From assembly GCA_024867545.1 (NCBI GenBank), contig JANFNE010000001.1, positions 930,001 through 994,000 on the forward strand: DNA of 64,000 nt. The letters are read 5' to 3'. Source of the stretch: Phytopythium helicoides. Lineage: Eukaryota; Oomycota; Peronosporomycetes; Pythiales; Pythiaceae. Numbering within the stretch: the stretch's first letter is position 1; every line of letters starts with the position of its first letter. This document shows positions 11,060-23,134 of this stretch, in pieces. The notes under the pieces were generated by a model. That model did not search any database. It had not been told where the DNA came from and saw only the letters and a program-made list of their open reading frames with translations. The translations under genes were made by a program, and so were the position numbers.

Positions 11060-13514
11060 TCACGTACCGAAATCCGTGTCGTACATGTGCTGGAGCCATC
11101 GAGCATACTCTTCATCAAATGACATGCCTGCTCAGCCAACCAAACTGAGCTCTTAATAAAACACCAATACAAACAAATGTTGGGTCATACCGTACCTGGA
11201 CCGACGTCAAAAGGAGATGGTGCTGTTTCGTTTAGCGAGTCTTCATCTGCACCCATGAGCACCATTCTCTCACGAATAGGCTCAGGGAGAACATATCGGA
11301 ACAAATGACGGTATGGAAGAACCTTCGTCGCGCCACCTCCTATGTCGACATGGAATAGCAGAAAGATCTCCAATCGATTCCGCTGGACTCGGCGCAGAAC
11401 ATCAATTTTATCCAAGCGGCAGTCTCCAAAAGCCTGTGCGAATGTTTGGCTGGTCAACGAGGAACGACACAACTGGTGGTCCATCGTAACGAATTGGCTT
11501 GGGATTGCTGGTTTGGCCGCTTGAAGTAGATGGTGCATGGAATGATCGCGCTTCGTTTTGCATCGAAGACTCCTCACTCACAATTCTTGAATCTGCGTCG
11601 GACGGTGGGGACAGGGATTCTGCTGGGAAAGCCGTAGTGTCGCGAGAGAACAAAATCTTCACAGCAAAATGTGGAGGCAGGGAATACCATGTCGCGATGC
11701 AGTCGAAATCACCGTTTTCAACCGACAGCACTACTTCACGGTATTCTCCAGCTTTGAGGCTCTCAAGATTTCCGTCTTGCATTCGATCTAAAAGCATCGT
11801 TGTGTGCAATCGGCAGTCAAAGATGAGTTCTCCTTGGCGACCGAAGGGCAGGTGGTACATCTTTATGACAAGATCACGGCAGTCTTGAAGCTGTTTGTGC
11901 ACTCGGAAAATGTGCGACCCATTGAACAGGTTGACGTTACGCACTCCGTTGATCATGCTGGAGAACAGCACTCCTTTCTCATTTTGTATCACGAAATATG
12001 GCCGGCAAGTGTCTGTTGGAGCGATAACTTCAGATGTTGAGCCTGACATCAGTTCGATTTGTCGAATGTATATGGGCTGTGAAGCTGGAGTGACAGTTAC
12101 ACCTGTAAGCTTTTGCTTCTTCTCTTCCAACTCTGGTAAATCTGTGCACGCTGCCAGTTGCTGGTCACGCATCTCAAGAAGCTTGCAAAAGTCCGATACA
12201 AATCGCGCTTGGGGCCGAGGAAGCCCACCCGTGTAAGATACATTTTTGGCATCAACGCCGCTGAAGGTGCGTTGGAGTTTTGCTGGCCACGTTTCCGAGC
12301 CACGAATGTGTTGCTGATACCTACAGCATAAAACATTACGGTGTTAGATGTTGCTGCAGCATTGGAGTATACCGGATCATCGAACTCACACATCAAGGAT
12401 CTCGTTGGCAAAATTTTCGGGGAACGATGCAGCATCAGTGCAGTACAGCGCACAACACGTGGCGAACACGCTCATTTGCTCGTTATTGGGAGCCAGCAAA
12501 ACTGCCACGTTGGTAGGTTTGAAGTCCAGCCAAGCCGCGACCGTTGACGAGATGACAAAGCCCGAGTGCATTGATGGAATCGCGCCACGGCAGTATGCGA
12601 TAGAGGCAATGCGACCGTCTTTCATAAAATAATTAGCCACGTCAAGTCAGCCTGGTTTCGCCCACTTGCACCGATTGGCGAGGTTCACGTACCGCAGAAT
12701 TCATCGTAGACTAGCGACTTGTGATGAAGCCGCTTGACACCATCGAAAAGGCCGCAGTCAAAGACGCAGGCACCGCTCTCAAAACTAGCGAAACGCAAAA
12801 TTAGCACCGATCTCGACACTCCAGGAAATCGAGCATTCGTACCGCTTCTCCAACAAGCAGTCGAGCTGTTCCAGTAGTTTGACAGCGTTGTTCCACATTC
12901 GCGTCGTCGAGTGCGCCGCAAACAGCCGGTTGAACGTGTTGACGTACGCGGGGGCGATACAATACACTCTGCGTTCGCGGTTATGAGCAAAGGCTGGCAA
13001 GCAGTAAAAGCGCTGCAGCACCGTACCGTGGAGCGATCGGGATGAAGTATCCGTCCTCGGAGGTCTTGGCGAACAGCGCGTACTGCAGCGTGCTCTGCAG
13101 CGACGCCTGCAGCCTGTACGTCCACAGCAGCACCCTGTACGCGTTGGAGGCCACGTTCTCGCTCTCCTGCTTGACGTCGTTGTCGTCCTTGGCCGCCTCC
13201 ACCTCCTCGAAGCTCTCCAGCGACGACAGCGACGTGGGCGGTGCCTGCGCCTTCTCCTCCTTCTCCTCCTCCGCAGCTTCTCCCTCCGCCTCCTCGATCG
13301 TCGCGAGCGCCGCGCCGTCCCCCGCCGGCAGCCGCAGCAGCGCGCGACGCAGCCGCGGGTCCTCCGCGATGCGCTCCGAGTTCATGCGCCGGATGAGCGA
13401 CGCGCCGCGCTCCACCCACGCGAGGCTGGTGGAGAACGCGGCCGCGCGGCTATCAGCAGCGCTAACCGCCGCCTTGAGCTCCGTGAGCGGCGCCTGCGAG
13501 GCCGGAAGCTCCAT
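11060..13514 (-). CDS. Tensin/auxilin-like protein: degenerate PTEN-type phosphatase domain plus C2 domain
   Basis: Multi-exon gene; several joins read well: 13514 to about 13028, an exon after GAACGCAG carrying VYCIAPAYVNTFNRLF, then FESGACVFDCGLFDGVKRLHHKS, DGRIASIAYCRGAIP with the NVAVLLAPNNEQMS segment, YQQHIRGSETWPAK, and the large exon 11430-12180. The order of motifs matches auxilin/tensin lipid-phosphatase-like domains followed by a C2 sandwich (PIYIRQIELM; PYFVIQNEKG; ELIFDCRLHTTMLLDRM). The position of the HCxxGxxR phosphatase loop reads LLAPNNEQMS, so it should be catalytically inactive. The N-terminal about 190 residues are unrecognised, acidic and Ala-rich. One extra base near 11432 breaks the last large exon. 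The end at 11060 assumes read-through of a possible last donor. Confidence 0.5.
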
Positions 13515-13889
13515 GGCCGCGGCCTTTCTCGCGCTTTCTTCGTTTTGGAAAGTGCGCAGTTGAGGCTTTGAAGTTGAGACGGCGAATGTTGGTCCAGTTG
13601 CGGGATCAGGGGGTGAGACGGTGGGTGGGATCCATAGAAACACTCCAGGAAGCCAGGGTGGAGTTGCTGGATTGGGGGGGGGTAAGGGCTGCGTCGAAAG
13701 GGCGGAAAATGTCCGAACGTAGGAACGAGCGGATCCTGGCGGATCGCATGGCCGCAATGGGCTGCGGCAGCGCATGAAGGCCGCACCTACAGGAGCCAGC
13801 AGCTGGCCAAATGGCGAGTTTTGTGCAAATGCATTATACTATGGGCGTTACGACACGAGGCGGATCGCAGAGGGCCACGAGGCCGCCGC

Positions 13890-15018
13890 CTACTTGCGCG
13901 GCGGCGGCGCCACGTTCTGCGGCAGCGCCTTGCCGTAGCCAGAGCGGAAGGTGGTGCCCATGCTGCCGGCGTCCTGCTCGGCCGGCTTGTTCGAGGGCTT
14001 GGCCCACTCGAGCTTGAGGATGAGGTGGTCGTAGCCGTAGCCCTGCAGCTTCTGCAGCGCGCGCTCGGCGTCCTCGCGGTACACGAAGCTCACGAACGCG
14101 AAGCCGCGCGACTGGAACGTCTCGCGGTCCTTGGCCAGGTACACACGCGCCACGGGGCCGAACGCGCGGAACAGCTCCTTCAGGTCGTCCTCACGCGTGT
14201 CGGGCGAGATGTTGGTCACACGCAGCGTCGCCTGGTCGCGGTCGTCGTCGCCGCCGCGTGCGTCGCCAGCGCTGAAGCCGCCCTCGCGGCCGCGCAGGCT
14301 CGGCGGCACGTACTTGCCCGAGCCGAACGCGCTGTCGAGCGCCGAGGCGCGCTCCATGGACGCCGGGGCGGCGGCCGAGGCGGGGGCCGGAGGGGGCACG
14401 CCGCTCTCGGCACGCGCGGCCATGTCGGCCTCGAGCTCCTCCTTGGGCGTGTCCTTGTACGGACACTTGAGCGTCCAGTGGTCTCCGACCATGCCACAGT
14501 GACGGCAGACGACGATGGACTGCGTGGCAAGCCACGAGCAGTCAGCACGACGCGGTTCACGCCATGGATACGACTGAGAAGAGCACGCACCGAGTTCTTG
14601 ACGCCGGCGAAGATGTTCTCCTCCTCCTTCTTCTCACCGGGCAGCACCTGGTCGGCGTTCGGGTCCTCGAGGAACACCTCCTCGTACGACTTGTACGTCA
14701 CGTTGGCGTTGTCGCCGTCGTCCAGCGCGGCGCCGAACTTGGCCCATTTCTGCGGTTCTCCCCCCACTCTCGTCAGCCCCCTCTACACCGCGCCGCGTTC
14801 CTCCGCAGGCGCCGCACCTTGCGCTCGAGCGCGCGCTTGCTCACGCGCGTGACCTCGGTCACCTTCTTGACCTTCTTGGTGACCTTGACCTTCTGGTCCT
14901 TGTCGTTGTACTTCCACTCCACCACCGTGCGCACGCCCTGCGCGTCCGGCTCGCTCTCCGTGCGCGGCGGCAGCAGGTCGTCGTCCTCGTCGCCCCAGCG
15001 GCTGCCCACGATCGCCAT
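13890..15018 (-). CDS. EIF3G: Translation initiation factor eIF3 subunit G
   Basis: Three exons, complement(13890-14519, 14591-14749, 14818-15018), with introns of 71 and 68 bp, encode about 329 residues. The N-terminal eIF3g domain (GVRTVVEWKYNDKDQKVKVT), the zinc-knuckle-like CRHCGMVGDHWTLKCPYKD and a C-terminal RRM (RNP2 LRVTNIS, RNP1 RGFAFVSF) come in the usual order. It binds eIF3i and rRNA/mRNA in the 43S complex. All frames are clean. The start codon lies 34 bp from that of the divergent dolichol kinase gene, so the two probably share a promoter. Confidence 0.95.
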
Positions 15019-15052
15019 CTTCGCTCTCTCTCCAGACACTCGGGGGGAAGGA

Positions 15053-17116
15053 ATGCCGTCCGCGCCAACCAACAGCTTCACTACCGGCCCTCTAATTCCG
15101 GCGCACACGGTACTGTACGAGTTGGTGTGCGCCACGCCAGCAGCTACGCGCGCAAAGACGCGCCAGTTGCAGATGCGGACCAAGGCGAGGGACCGCGCGG
15201 CGGCCGCGGCCGAGGCGGCGGCGCTGGCGCTGGCGGGCGCCTGGGCCTCGCTCCAGGCGCGCGAGCAGGAGCGACGGGCCCGCAGCACGCTGCGGCTGCA
15301 CGAGAGCGGGCTGGACCTGGGGCTGCTGCAGCGCGAGCTGCTGCCGCGCGCGCTCTTCGTGCTGCACGCCGCCAGCTGCGCGGCCGTGGTGTGGGCGCTC
15401 GTGCTGTCGCGGCGGGTGCCCAAGCCGCTGCTCGAGCTGTCTAGGTGACGAGCATTTAGAGTGCGCGTGGAAGTATGTTTCGTGTTGACTTACCATAGGA
15501 ATCGTCAGGCGAGAGCGAGATGCAGGCGTGGTGGTCGGGTGTGTGCTGCCGGCACTAGTGATGCTCAGTCGGCTGCTCGTGGAGCGCCATGCTGACCAGG
15601 ACACGGCGAGTTTTGCATTCTTCTACGCGTGGGTCAGTATATCGATTGGAGTGAGCCTGCTCGTCAAGGTTGCGCTGTTCGGGTCGCTGGCGCCGAGTGT
15701 CGTGGTGCTGGTGGACACGATTCTCCTACCGATACTCTTCTCCGCGGCACAGATTGAGGCCGATTCTCGGTGGATGCTGGCCGCGAGCTGCCGATTTATT
15801 GTTGGCATTGTGTTGTTCTACGGTCTCAAGCTGTTGCCTCAATCTTTTACTATCGGAGAAGCTGCGCTTATGGCTCAAGGCATCGGAATGTGCCTCTTTG
15901 ACCTTCTCCTTGCTACAGCCGATAAGGTAGAGCTTGTATCTTTGCTCTATCACAAAACTTTTCCTAATTTGTATGATTGTCGTGACATGATCAGCTCAAT
16001 CAAGCAGACATCATCGATCTGCCAGTGTCCGCTATGCACTCTTGGGTGCTATTTCAAGTCGAAAGAAGCGACTACGTGTATGCCCTGCAACTCGGCACAC
16101 TAGGGGCCCTATTTGTCGCCATCGCTGCCATTCCGCTACTGAAACTCTATGGTTCTTCCAAACCATCAGTCATTGCTGACCCATTGCCACCCCGAGCGGC
16201 CGCTTCATTTGTGTTGATTGCTGCTGCTGTGGTTGGCGGCGTTGTGTACCCATGGAGCTGTTTTCTACTCGAGACTTGGAATCCCTTTGGATGGCTTGTG
16301 ACGTTTATCCTTGACGAAGGCTATCGACGCATTGGTTTGATAGCGTACTGGCTCGTATGCCTCCTGGTTCTCGTGCCTTTCTTCGCTGTCGTGACGAGCA
16401 AACTGCAACTCCGCAACATCATTGCAAGGAAGCTGTTCCACTTGCTTGTCGTTGCAATGTTTGTCCCCGCTTTCTTCGTCGACTCTTCGATGCTAGCACT
16501 TAGCTACGGTGTAGCGCTGAGCGTGTTTGTCCTCGTCGAGTGTGTTCGAGCCCTGGCGCTGCCCCCTTTCGGAAGAACGATCGCAGAGTTCATGCACTCG
16601 TTCATCGATCATCGCGACGGTGGTCGCGTGATTCTTACACACACGTATCTGCTCCTCGGGTGTGCACTACCACTGTGGCTTGCATACTCTGACGCATGGT
16701 CACCTGAGCTGGCACTAATCTCGAATGCCGGTATTCTCGCACTCGGCGTGGGTGATGCTATGGGTGCTGTTGTGGGCTCGCTTATCGGCAGACGAAAGAT
16801 ATTTGGAAGCAAGACTATTGAGGGCACGCTTGCCATTTTTTTCTCGATCGGCGGTGCCTCCGCAATTCTTCATGTTTATTGTGGTCTGACTTGGGAAGTC
16901 AACTGGGTACAGGTACGCGATCCCCCAAGTCCATGCTTGGTTCAAAACCAGTAGCTTATCAAACCTTTATTGTGCGTTGATCCGAAGGTGTCGCTTTTTG
17001 CAATCGGTGTGCTCCTCACTAGCCTGCTCGAAGCTGCAACGGCGCAAATCGACAACCTAGTGCTCCCGCTCTACCTTTTCACGGTTTTCAATTTAGTCGC
17101 CTGCCAGCACGATTAA
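15053..17116 (+). CDS. SEC59: Dolichol kinase
   Basis: Exons 15053-15444, 15509-15926, 15995-16912 and 16988-17116 join in phase through introns of 64-75 bp. The protein has many membrane helices and the CTP-dependent polyprenol kinase C-terminal region: RKLFHLLVVAMFVPAF, an LTHTYLLLGCALPLWLA segment, then the nucleotide-binding cytosolic loop GVGDAMGAVVGSLIGRRK followed by FGSKTIEGT. It would phosphorylate dolichol in the ER for N-glycosylation and GPI synthesis. The N-terminal about 110 residues are Ala/Arg-rich and could be an extension; an internal ATG at 15172 is an alternative start. Divergent from eIF3g with 34 bp between ATGs. Confidence 0.9.
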
Positions 17117-17288
17117 CAGTGAACTGCAAGTAATGTTGGATGTATAGAGTCAAACATCCATTTCAAGGACCTACCGGAAGAATGCACGAATGAACAAGAT
17201 GTCAAAAGTTTTTTGGCGCTGTTTGGTGATGTTCATTCTAGTACAGCGCGGCAAAAACTGTTTTGGTTGACTTCCAACGCCTGAATCT

Positions 17289-19184
17289 CTATTCGAACGT
17301 CAGCGAGCTCAGCGTTTGCTCAATGCCATCCATCGCCTTCACGAGGTTGATCATTGGTCCAGCGTAAGAGATGCGGATACCGAACTCCTCGCCAAAGTCC
17401 TCACCAGCAGCCACCGCGACATGGTGCTCCCGAAGCAAGTACTCACAGTAGTCGGCGACGTTCTCTAGAACTTGCTTGCGGTCGGGCGAGTACGCCTTCT
17501 TGCCCTTGAAATAGGCGCCAAGGTCCATGAACAGGTAAAAGGCAGAAGTCGGGTGCGCGAACTGCAGCTTCGGAATCGCGCGCAGACGCTTCGTGAGGTA
17601 CTGGCGCTTCTCGTTGAGACCCTCAAGCACCTCAGCAACGCGAACACGGCCAACCTCGAGGCACTCAATCTCCTCCCGAAGCGCCTCCACCGCAGCCATC
17701 TGGCCAACCATGTTCGCCGTAGATGTCAGCTGGGCTTGGAGCACCAAGCACGGATCGATGAAGTGCTTTGGTGCAGCGGCGAAGCCAATGCGGAGACCCG
17801 TCATGGCGTACGCCTTGGAGAAACCGTTGATGATGATCGTGCGCTCGTACATGCCAGGCAGAGCAGCAAAGCTCTTGTGAACTCGCTTGGGTTCGCCCTC
17901 ATCCTGGTGCACGAGTTGCTCGTAGATCTCGTCCGAGATGATGACAACATGACGGAACTGCGGCTTGCGCAGCACCTCGGCGATCTGCTCGAGGTGCTCA
18001 GGAGAGTGCAGCGTTCCTGCAGGGTTGCTTGGGTTGCAGAGGATGAACACCTTGGTCGCTGGGTTGGCAGTCAGCGTTTCCTCGAGCGCCTTGGGGCTGA
18101 TCAGGTAGTCCTCCTCGATCTTGCCGCGCAGCACGACAAAGCCAGCGCGCACCTGCTTGGTCATGGCCTCGTAGCTTCCCCAGTACGGCGACGGCACGAT
18201 GACCTTGTCGCCCGGGCGGATGAGCGCGAAGAGCACGTGGTAGATGGCCTGTTGGGCTCCGCCCGTGACCTGGATCTCTGTCTCGGGGTCGTACGTGAGC
18301 CCCTTGGCCTTGGCGTAGTACTCGGCGATGATCTTGCGCAGCTTGATGTCGCCTCGCATGGCCGAGTAGCGCACGTTGCGCTCCTCGAGCGCCTTGATGC
18401 CGGCTTGGATGACGCGGTCGGACGGCACGAAGTCTGGCTCGCCGACGCAGAGCGAGTACACGTCCATGCCGGCCGCCTCCATCTGCTTGGTGACGCCAAA
18501 GAGTGCGAGCGACTTGGCCATGGGGAGCATCTCGAACACGGGGTTGAGCGGGTACTTGTCGGCCATGGACTCGTCCTTGGGCGCAGCAGCGATCGGGCTG
18601 GCGCCTTGGCTCGGGAACGAGCCGAGCACGCGGATGTAGTACGCGGTCTCGCGCAGCTCGGCGAGCGCCTGAGCGACCTGCGCGTCTCGCTGGTGGCCCA
18701 CGAGCTCGACGAAGAAGAGGAACTCGGCCGCTGCGGCCCCCGCGGCGTCCGCGGCGTCCTTGCTCCACCTGCGGCTCTCGATCTTGGCGAGCGACACGCC
18801 CCTGGCGGCGAACGCGCCGAGCGCGCGGTGGAGCTGTCCGCTGCGGTCTCCGTCCGTGAAGGCGAAGGCGACGGCCGTCTTGCAGCCGTCGGCCGGCTGC
18901 TGCTGCTGCAGGCGCGAGGGCTTGGCCAGCAGCACGAAGCGCGCGCCGCTGAGCTCGAGCTCGCCCGCGACCGCCAGCTGCGAGGCGAGCAGCAGGTCGA
19001 GCGCCTCGTGGCTGGCGCCGCGGCGCGCGCTCTCGAGCTCCAGCACGGCGGCGGCGGCCTCGTCGGCTCGACGGCGGCCAGCGCGGCCTCAGGCGAGTCC
19101 CAGCGGCGCCAGCTGGAGGTCCTGGGCGGCGGCGAAGGCGCTGGCGGCGGCGGCCGCGGCGGGGGCGAAGGCGACGGCGGCCAT
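17289..19184 (-). CDS. Paralogue A: ACT-aminotransferase fusion with degenerate dehydratase N-terminus
   Basis: The C-terminal about 430 residues are a class-I (I-beta) PLP aminotransferase: GEPDF, NPSNPAGTLHSPEHL, SDEIYEQL, PLP-lysine in NGFSKAYAM, and the carboxylate-binding Arg in GIRISYAG. In front is an ACT domain (VAFAFTDGDRSGQLHRAL to KIESRRW, where the usual ESRP is ESRR). The first about 100 residues are a decayed prephenate-dehydratase half: ARFVLL stands where active enzymes have TRF. The Lys of the prephenate-aminotransferase GAKQ motif is Gln (GGAQQA), and the Thr is Ser (AKSLAL). Two compensating one-base frame changes lie at about 19085-19105. Activity as an aminotransferase is likely; dehydratase activity is unlikely. 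Divergent from paralogue B across 358 bp. Confidence 0.85.
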
Positions 19185-19542
19185 GGCGAGGAGAAAGCGG
19201 CAATGATCGCGGCCGGTGACGCCCGGCCCGTCATGCCATACAGCGCGCGAGTGAACGGGAGGAGCGCTTCCATACGCGGTGTTTGGATGAGGCCGCGACT
19301 GGAGATTAGATGAGCGGCGGATGTGAAGAGGAGGATGGGGCTGCAACGGCGGAAGCCGCGACGGTGATGGTCTGCTGATGGATTGCGAGTCAAGCACCGA
19401 GGCGGGCGCATCCCCCCCACGGACGCGTGATGTGTGAGCGGCTCTGCAGGATTTCGCGAGCCTCGAGACCGCGACGACGCTCGGCGACGGGCTCACTCCC
19501 CAACTTCCTCTGTTCTCCTCAAGTGCTTGGACGCAAGACAGC

Positions 19543-21557
19543 ATGGCCATCGACCACTCTGCGACCGTCGTGTGTGACTCGGCAGGCTCTGAAGCGTGCA
19601 AGATTCTTGGCAAGAGCGCAGCGGCATTGAGCGGGATGAAGACGGCCGAGGCTCTTGACGCGGTGGCGACCGGAGCGGCGAGCGCCGCGGTCGTTGGCGT
19701 CTCGCACGGTGTCTACGACAAGCTAGCGGCGCTCCCTTCGCTTCGAGTAGTTGCTGAGATCGAGCCTTCGCTTTGGGTCGTGGCGAAGAACGCCGGGTCG
19801 ATCTCGTATGCCTGCGGCGTCCAAGACCGCGCTCACAGTCTCTCTATCCAGCTCGAGCGCTCCTGTCCTCGCCTTCGAACATCTTCAAGCTGTCATGGAC
19901 ACTCTCAAGACGCACAAGCTCGAGGTAACCAGGTTTGACTGTCGCGCAGCTGCTGCGAGTGGGGATGGCAACAACCAGCGAATCTGCGACTGTCTGCTAC
20001 CGTTGACGTTCTCGGTCACGAGAGGGATGCACCCCTTGCAGAAACAATTGCTGCTCTCGAAGTGAGCGGAGCAGTTGTGCACACCTTTCGGCTCCTTCCA
20101 GTCAATCGCTGGAGACAAGCTCTCTTCTGTTTTGGCGAGTATTGACAGGTGTGGACAAGCTAGCAACTGCAAGCGACCCCGAATCGGACACCGCTGATTC
20201 GAGAGAGCAATTCAAGCAGCGAGGGTGCTCTCAAGGAGCCGACCATGGCGGAGCTGTTCCCTCTCAACCCGAAGGTGGCGACCGTCAAGCTGGGAAAGAA
20301 CATGGCTCTTTATGGTCTTGCTAAGCAGCTTGAAGCGCAAGGGCCAAAAGATCTACACACTCAGCTTTGGCGAGCCCGACTTCCTGCCGCCTGATCGCGT
20401 GATTCAGGCAGGGATCGGGCCCTTGAGCAAGGCAAAGTTCGCTACACCGACATGCGTGGGGACCCAAAGCTGCGCGAGCTGATCGCAAAGTACTTGCTGG
20501 TGGCGAAGAATGTGGAGTACGATGCACAAACAGAAATCATGGTCTCTAGTGGCGGCCAGCAGGGTCTGTTCTACATTTTCTACTCTACTATCTGTCCGGG
20601 CGACAAGGTGATTCTCCCTACTCCGTATTGGGCTGTTCACGCTGCGGCGGTCGACCAAATGGGCGGGAAGCTGCTCCTGCTGCAGGGCTCGATTGACGAC
20701 GAGTACCTAGTGAGCGCTCAAGCACTTGAAGACATGCTAACTGCCAACCCTGACACCAAGATGTTTGTGTTGTGCAACCCGAGCAACCCTGTTGGCACAC
20801 TCCACACCCTGGACCGACTCGAAGCGATTGCTGCTATACTCCGCAAGCCTCAGTTCCGCCATGTGATTGTGTTGGCTGACGAGATATACGAGCAGCTGAT
20901 TTACCAGGACGATGGCGTTCCGCAACGAACGCACGTATCGTTTGCAACACTCAGGGGATGCGCGACCGAACTATCACAGTTAACGGTTTCTCGAAGGCGT
21001 ATGCCATGACGGGTATGCGTGTCGGATTCGTTGCCGCTCCTAGCCACTTTATCAGTCGATGTGTGCTTTGCCAGTCAATTTTCGCATCGACGGTAAACTC
21101 AATTGGGCAGATGGCAGCTATTGAGGCTATGGTCTTGGAGCTCGAGTACATTGAGCAAGGGCGTTCGCGAATCCAAGAAGTGTTGGGTGGACTCGATGCG
21201 AAGCGTAAGTTTGTTGTCAAGCGCCTTGGTGAGATCCCGCATGTGCGCTTTGCATACCCAACGTCGGCTTTTTACATATTTGTCGACTTGAGCGCGTTCT
21301 TCCGAGGCAAGTGCGGATACGTCGTAGCCACTCCGGACGGCGATAACAGTCCTTGCACAATGACTGAGGTCCGCGACGTCGCTGACCTGTGTGAGTATCT
21401 ACTTCGTAAACACTCGGTCGCGGTAACACCCGGCGTCGACTTTGGTGACGAGTACGGTCTTCGACTCTCGTACGCAGGAGCTCAGGAATCCATCGATCAC
21501 GCGATGGACAGCATCGAGGAATGCCTCACGAAATCGCTTCGCTTCGTCGACATCTAA
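19543..21557 (+). pseudogene. Paralogue B: aminotransferase fusion with several frameshifts
   Basis: Starts MAIDHSATVVCDSAG. The first about 110 residues correspond to the decayed dehydratase half of its neighbours (SHGVYDKLAALPSLRVVAEI; compare SHAVYDLVLEHGLRIVSE in D). The ACT region at 19850-20160 has lost a continuous frame. The aminotransferase part resumes at MAELFPLNPKVATVKLGKN and breaks near 20345, near 20410 and near 20955; between the breaks it keeps GEPDF, SSGGQQG, NPSNPVGTL, DEIYEQLIYQ, NGFSKAYAM and the terminal LRLSYAG. It is closest to paralogue C, in tandem and same orientation. Four or more breaks in one gene suggest a pseudogene, but other genes here also carry single-base breaks, so raw reads would decide. 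Confidence 0.6.
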
Positions 21558-21671
21558 TTTTCTGAGGATGGCTTCGAAGTCTGTTGATAAATAATGCAGT
21601 GCCTCATTCACCGTGATGGTGGGACGTGCTCGTTGTATATGACAGTTTGCTGAGGTTCTTGTTGAGGGGGT

Positions 21672-22407
21672 TTGAGGGAGGATATTGAATCGGGTTTGCT
21701 GTTTCTGTTAGGTAGTTTCGAAGAGGCACAAATAGCACTGCACCTTCTTCGTCAATTTATCCCGGTGTCACTCCTCTGTGTTGTCTACACCCATTGGCTG
21801 GTGTGTTTCTTCTCAATGACACTTTTCAGAGCTGCAACGGTATCCAGCGTGATCCGTGATGTCGAAGTTCAGCACCATGGTCAATACTCTGCCCAGCGCC
21901 TTCAAGAGCTTGCTGTCTACCAACGTGAAACGAGCACATGTCACACGCTCAGTGTGATAACGCTTTCCCTCCTGCCATGCATCGCGACAACAACTGTTAT
22001 CGACACTATACCACTTGATCCCCCATTCGATGACCCCACTAATAACTCACGTTTTCTTCTACGCTTGGTTGAGTCTATCTGGATTTTCAGTGCGCTCGTC
22101 CTGGTGCAATTCCGACACTACGTCGAAGCACTTGTAGCGTGAAAGTTTGAGCCTCAACTTGTGTCTATACTTTGTCATTCAAGTGCTTTCGCTCGTGCTT
22201 CTCTGCGCAGTGTATGAATACAAGTTCAAGATATCTGGTATCAAGGATATCTCATTTGTGCTTGAGAGTCAATGGGTCGGTGTTCAGACGAAACTCGTAT
22301 TCTGGATGTTCTACAATGCCCAAACATCACTTGCCCACTGTGGTAGGTTCCGATTACGTGCTAATTGTGTGTTTAAGAATCTCGCGTTGACTCCTCTCTT
22401 TTACTAG
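21672..22407 (+). pseudogene. Degenerate member of the oomycete multi-pass membrane protein family
   Basis: The frame 21672-22142 carries VEVQHHGQYSAQRLQELAVYQRETST and TVIDTIPLDPPF, matching the frame at 31217-31662 (EVKYHGQYTLERIHQLAAYQREIST; VDVMPLDPPFEG). A second frame from 22147 continues the homology (LCAVYEYKFKISGIKDISFVLESQWVGVQTKLVFW), separated by a stop and a frame change. Nothing recognisable follows, so this is a 3'-truncated, broken copy. Confidence 0.5.
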
Positions 22408-22409
22408 GC

Positions 22410-23134
22410 CACGACTATACATTCAAATTTACGTGGTTGTAGGCACAGACAGCAACCCCACACTAGAAAGGTGAATACTGTGGAGCAGATTCTGCTTCGC
22501 ACAATTTACCTTCGACTCTCACAGATCTTTTGATACTAGCTAAGCAGAGAATCTGTGAAAACAGTTAATTAAAATGATCTCTTGCTAGCACCGACAACCT
22601 TCGGCTTGGATACTTTGACGCGGGAGCGCAAACCACAGGGTCAATGCTTAGGACAGCTACTACCAGTGATCGCTGACGCTCGACACAGCTCCTACAGCGG
22701 TCCAGTGCTTTGTGGCGTTGCTGTGGCTAAAGTGAAATACCAGCAGCACCAATCGACTGCAATCAATGGTTCCGTCCACGGTTTTACGTCAAGCGGTGCT
22801 CGAGTCCGCAAGAGTTCGTACAAAGGACGGTTTCTCTCATGTTCTCAAACTTTACAGTCCACAAATCCCATGATGCGCTGCGTGTCATCCCATAGATATG
22901 GGCGCGAAGGACAACGACAGGGCATTGCCCGCGCGATTATAGAACGAATTGCTAGCCGTTCCGTAAGCGAAAGCAGGCTGACATGATGCAGCGGTGGTCA
23001 AGTCAAACTATTTGACCAATCCCATCATTCTCGAATTCAGTTTGTGCACAAGACTCGGGTGCCGCAAAGCGAACTGGAGCGAAGGAGATATTCCCAAACT
23101 TACCCTCTAGCAAGCAAGTCCACTCCACTCTACG
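22410..23134. other. Intergenic stretch, no gene seen
   Basis: Between the membrane-protein remnant and paralogue C. Only short unrelated frames are present. AT-rich blocks such as ttaattaaaatg near 22565 fit the 5' region of paralogue C or the decayed 3' end of the remnant. Confidence 0.4.

Noticed and set aside
17472..19313. A 613-codon plus-strand frame opposite paralogue A
   Set aside because: Antisense shadow with skewed composition; the minus strand carries the clear aminotransferase.
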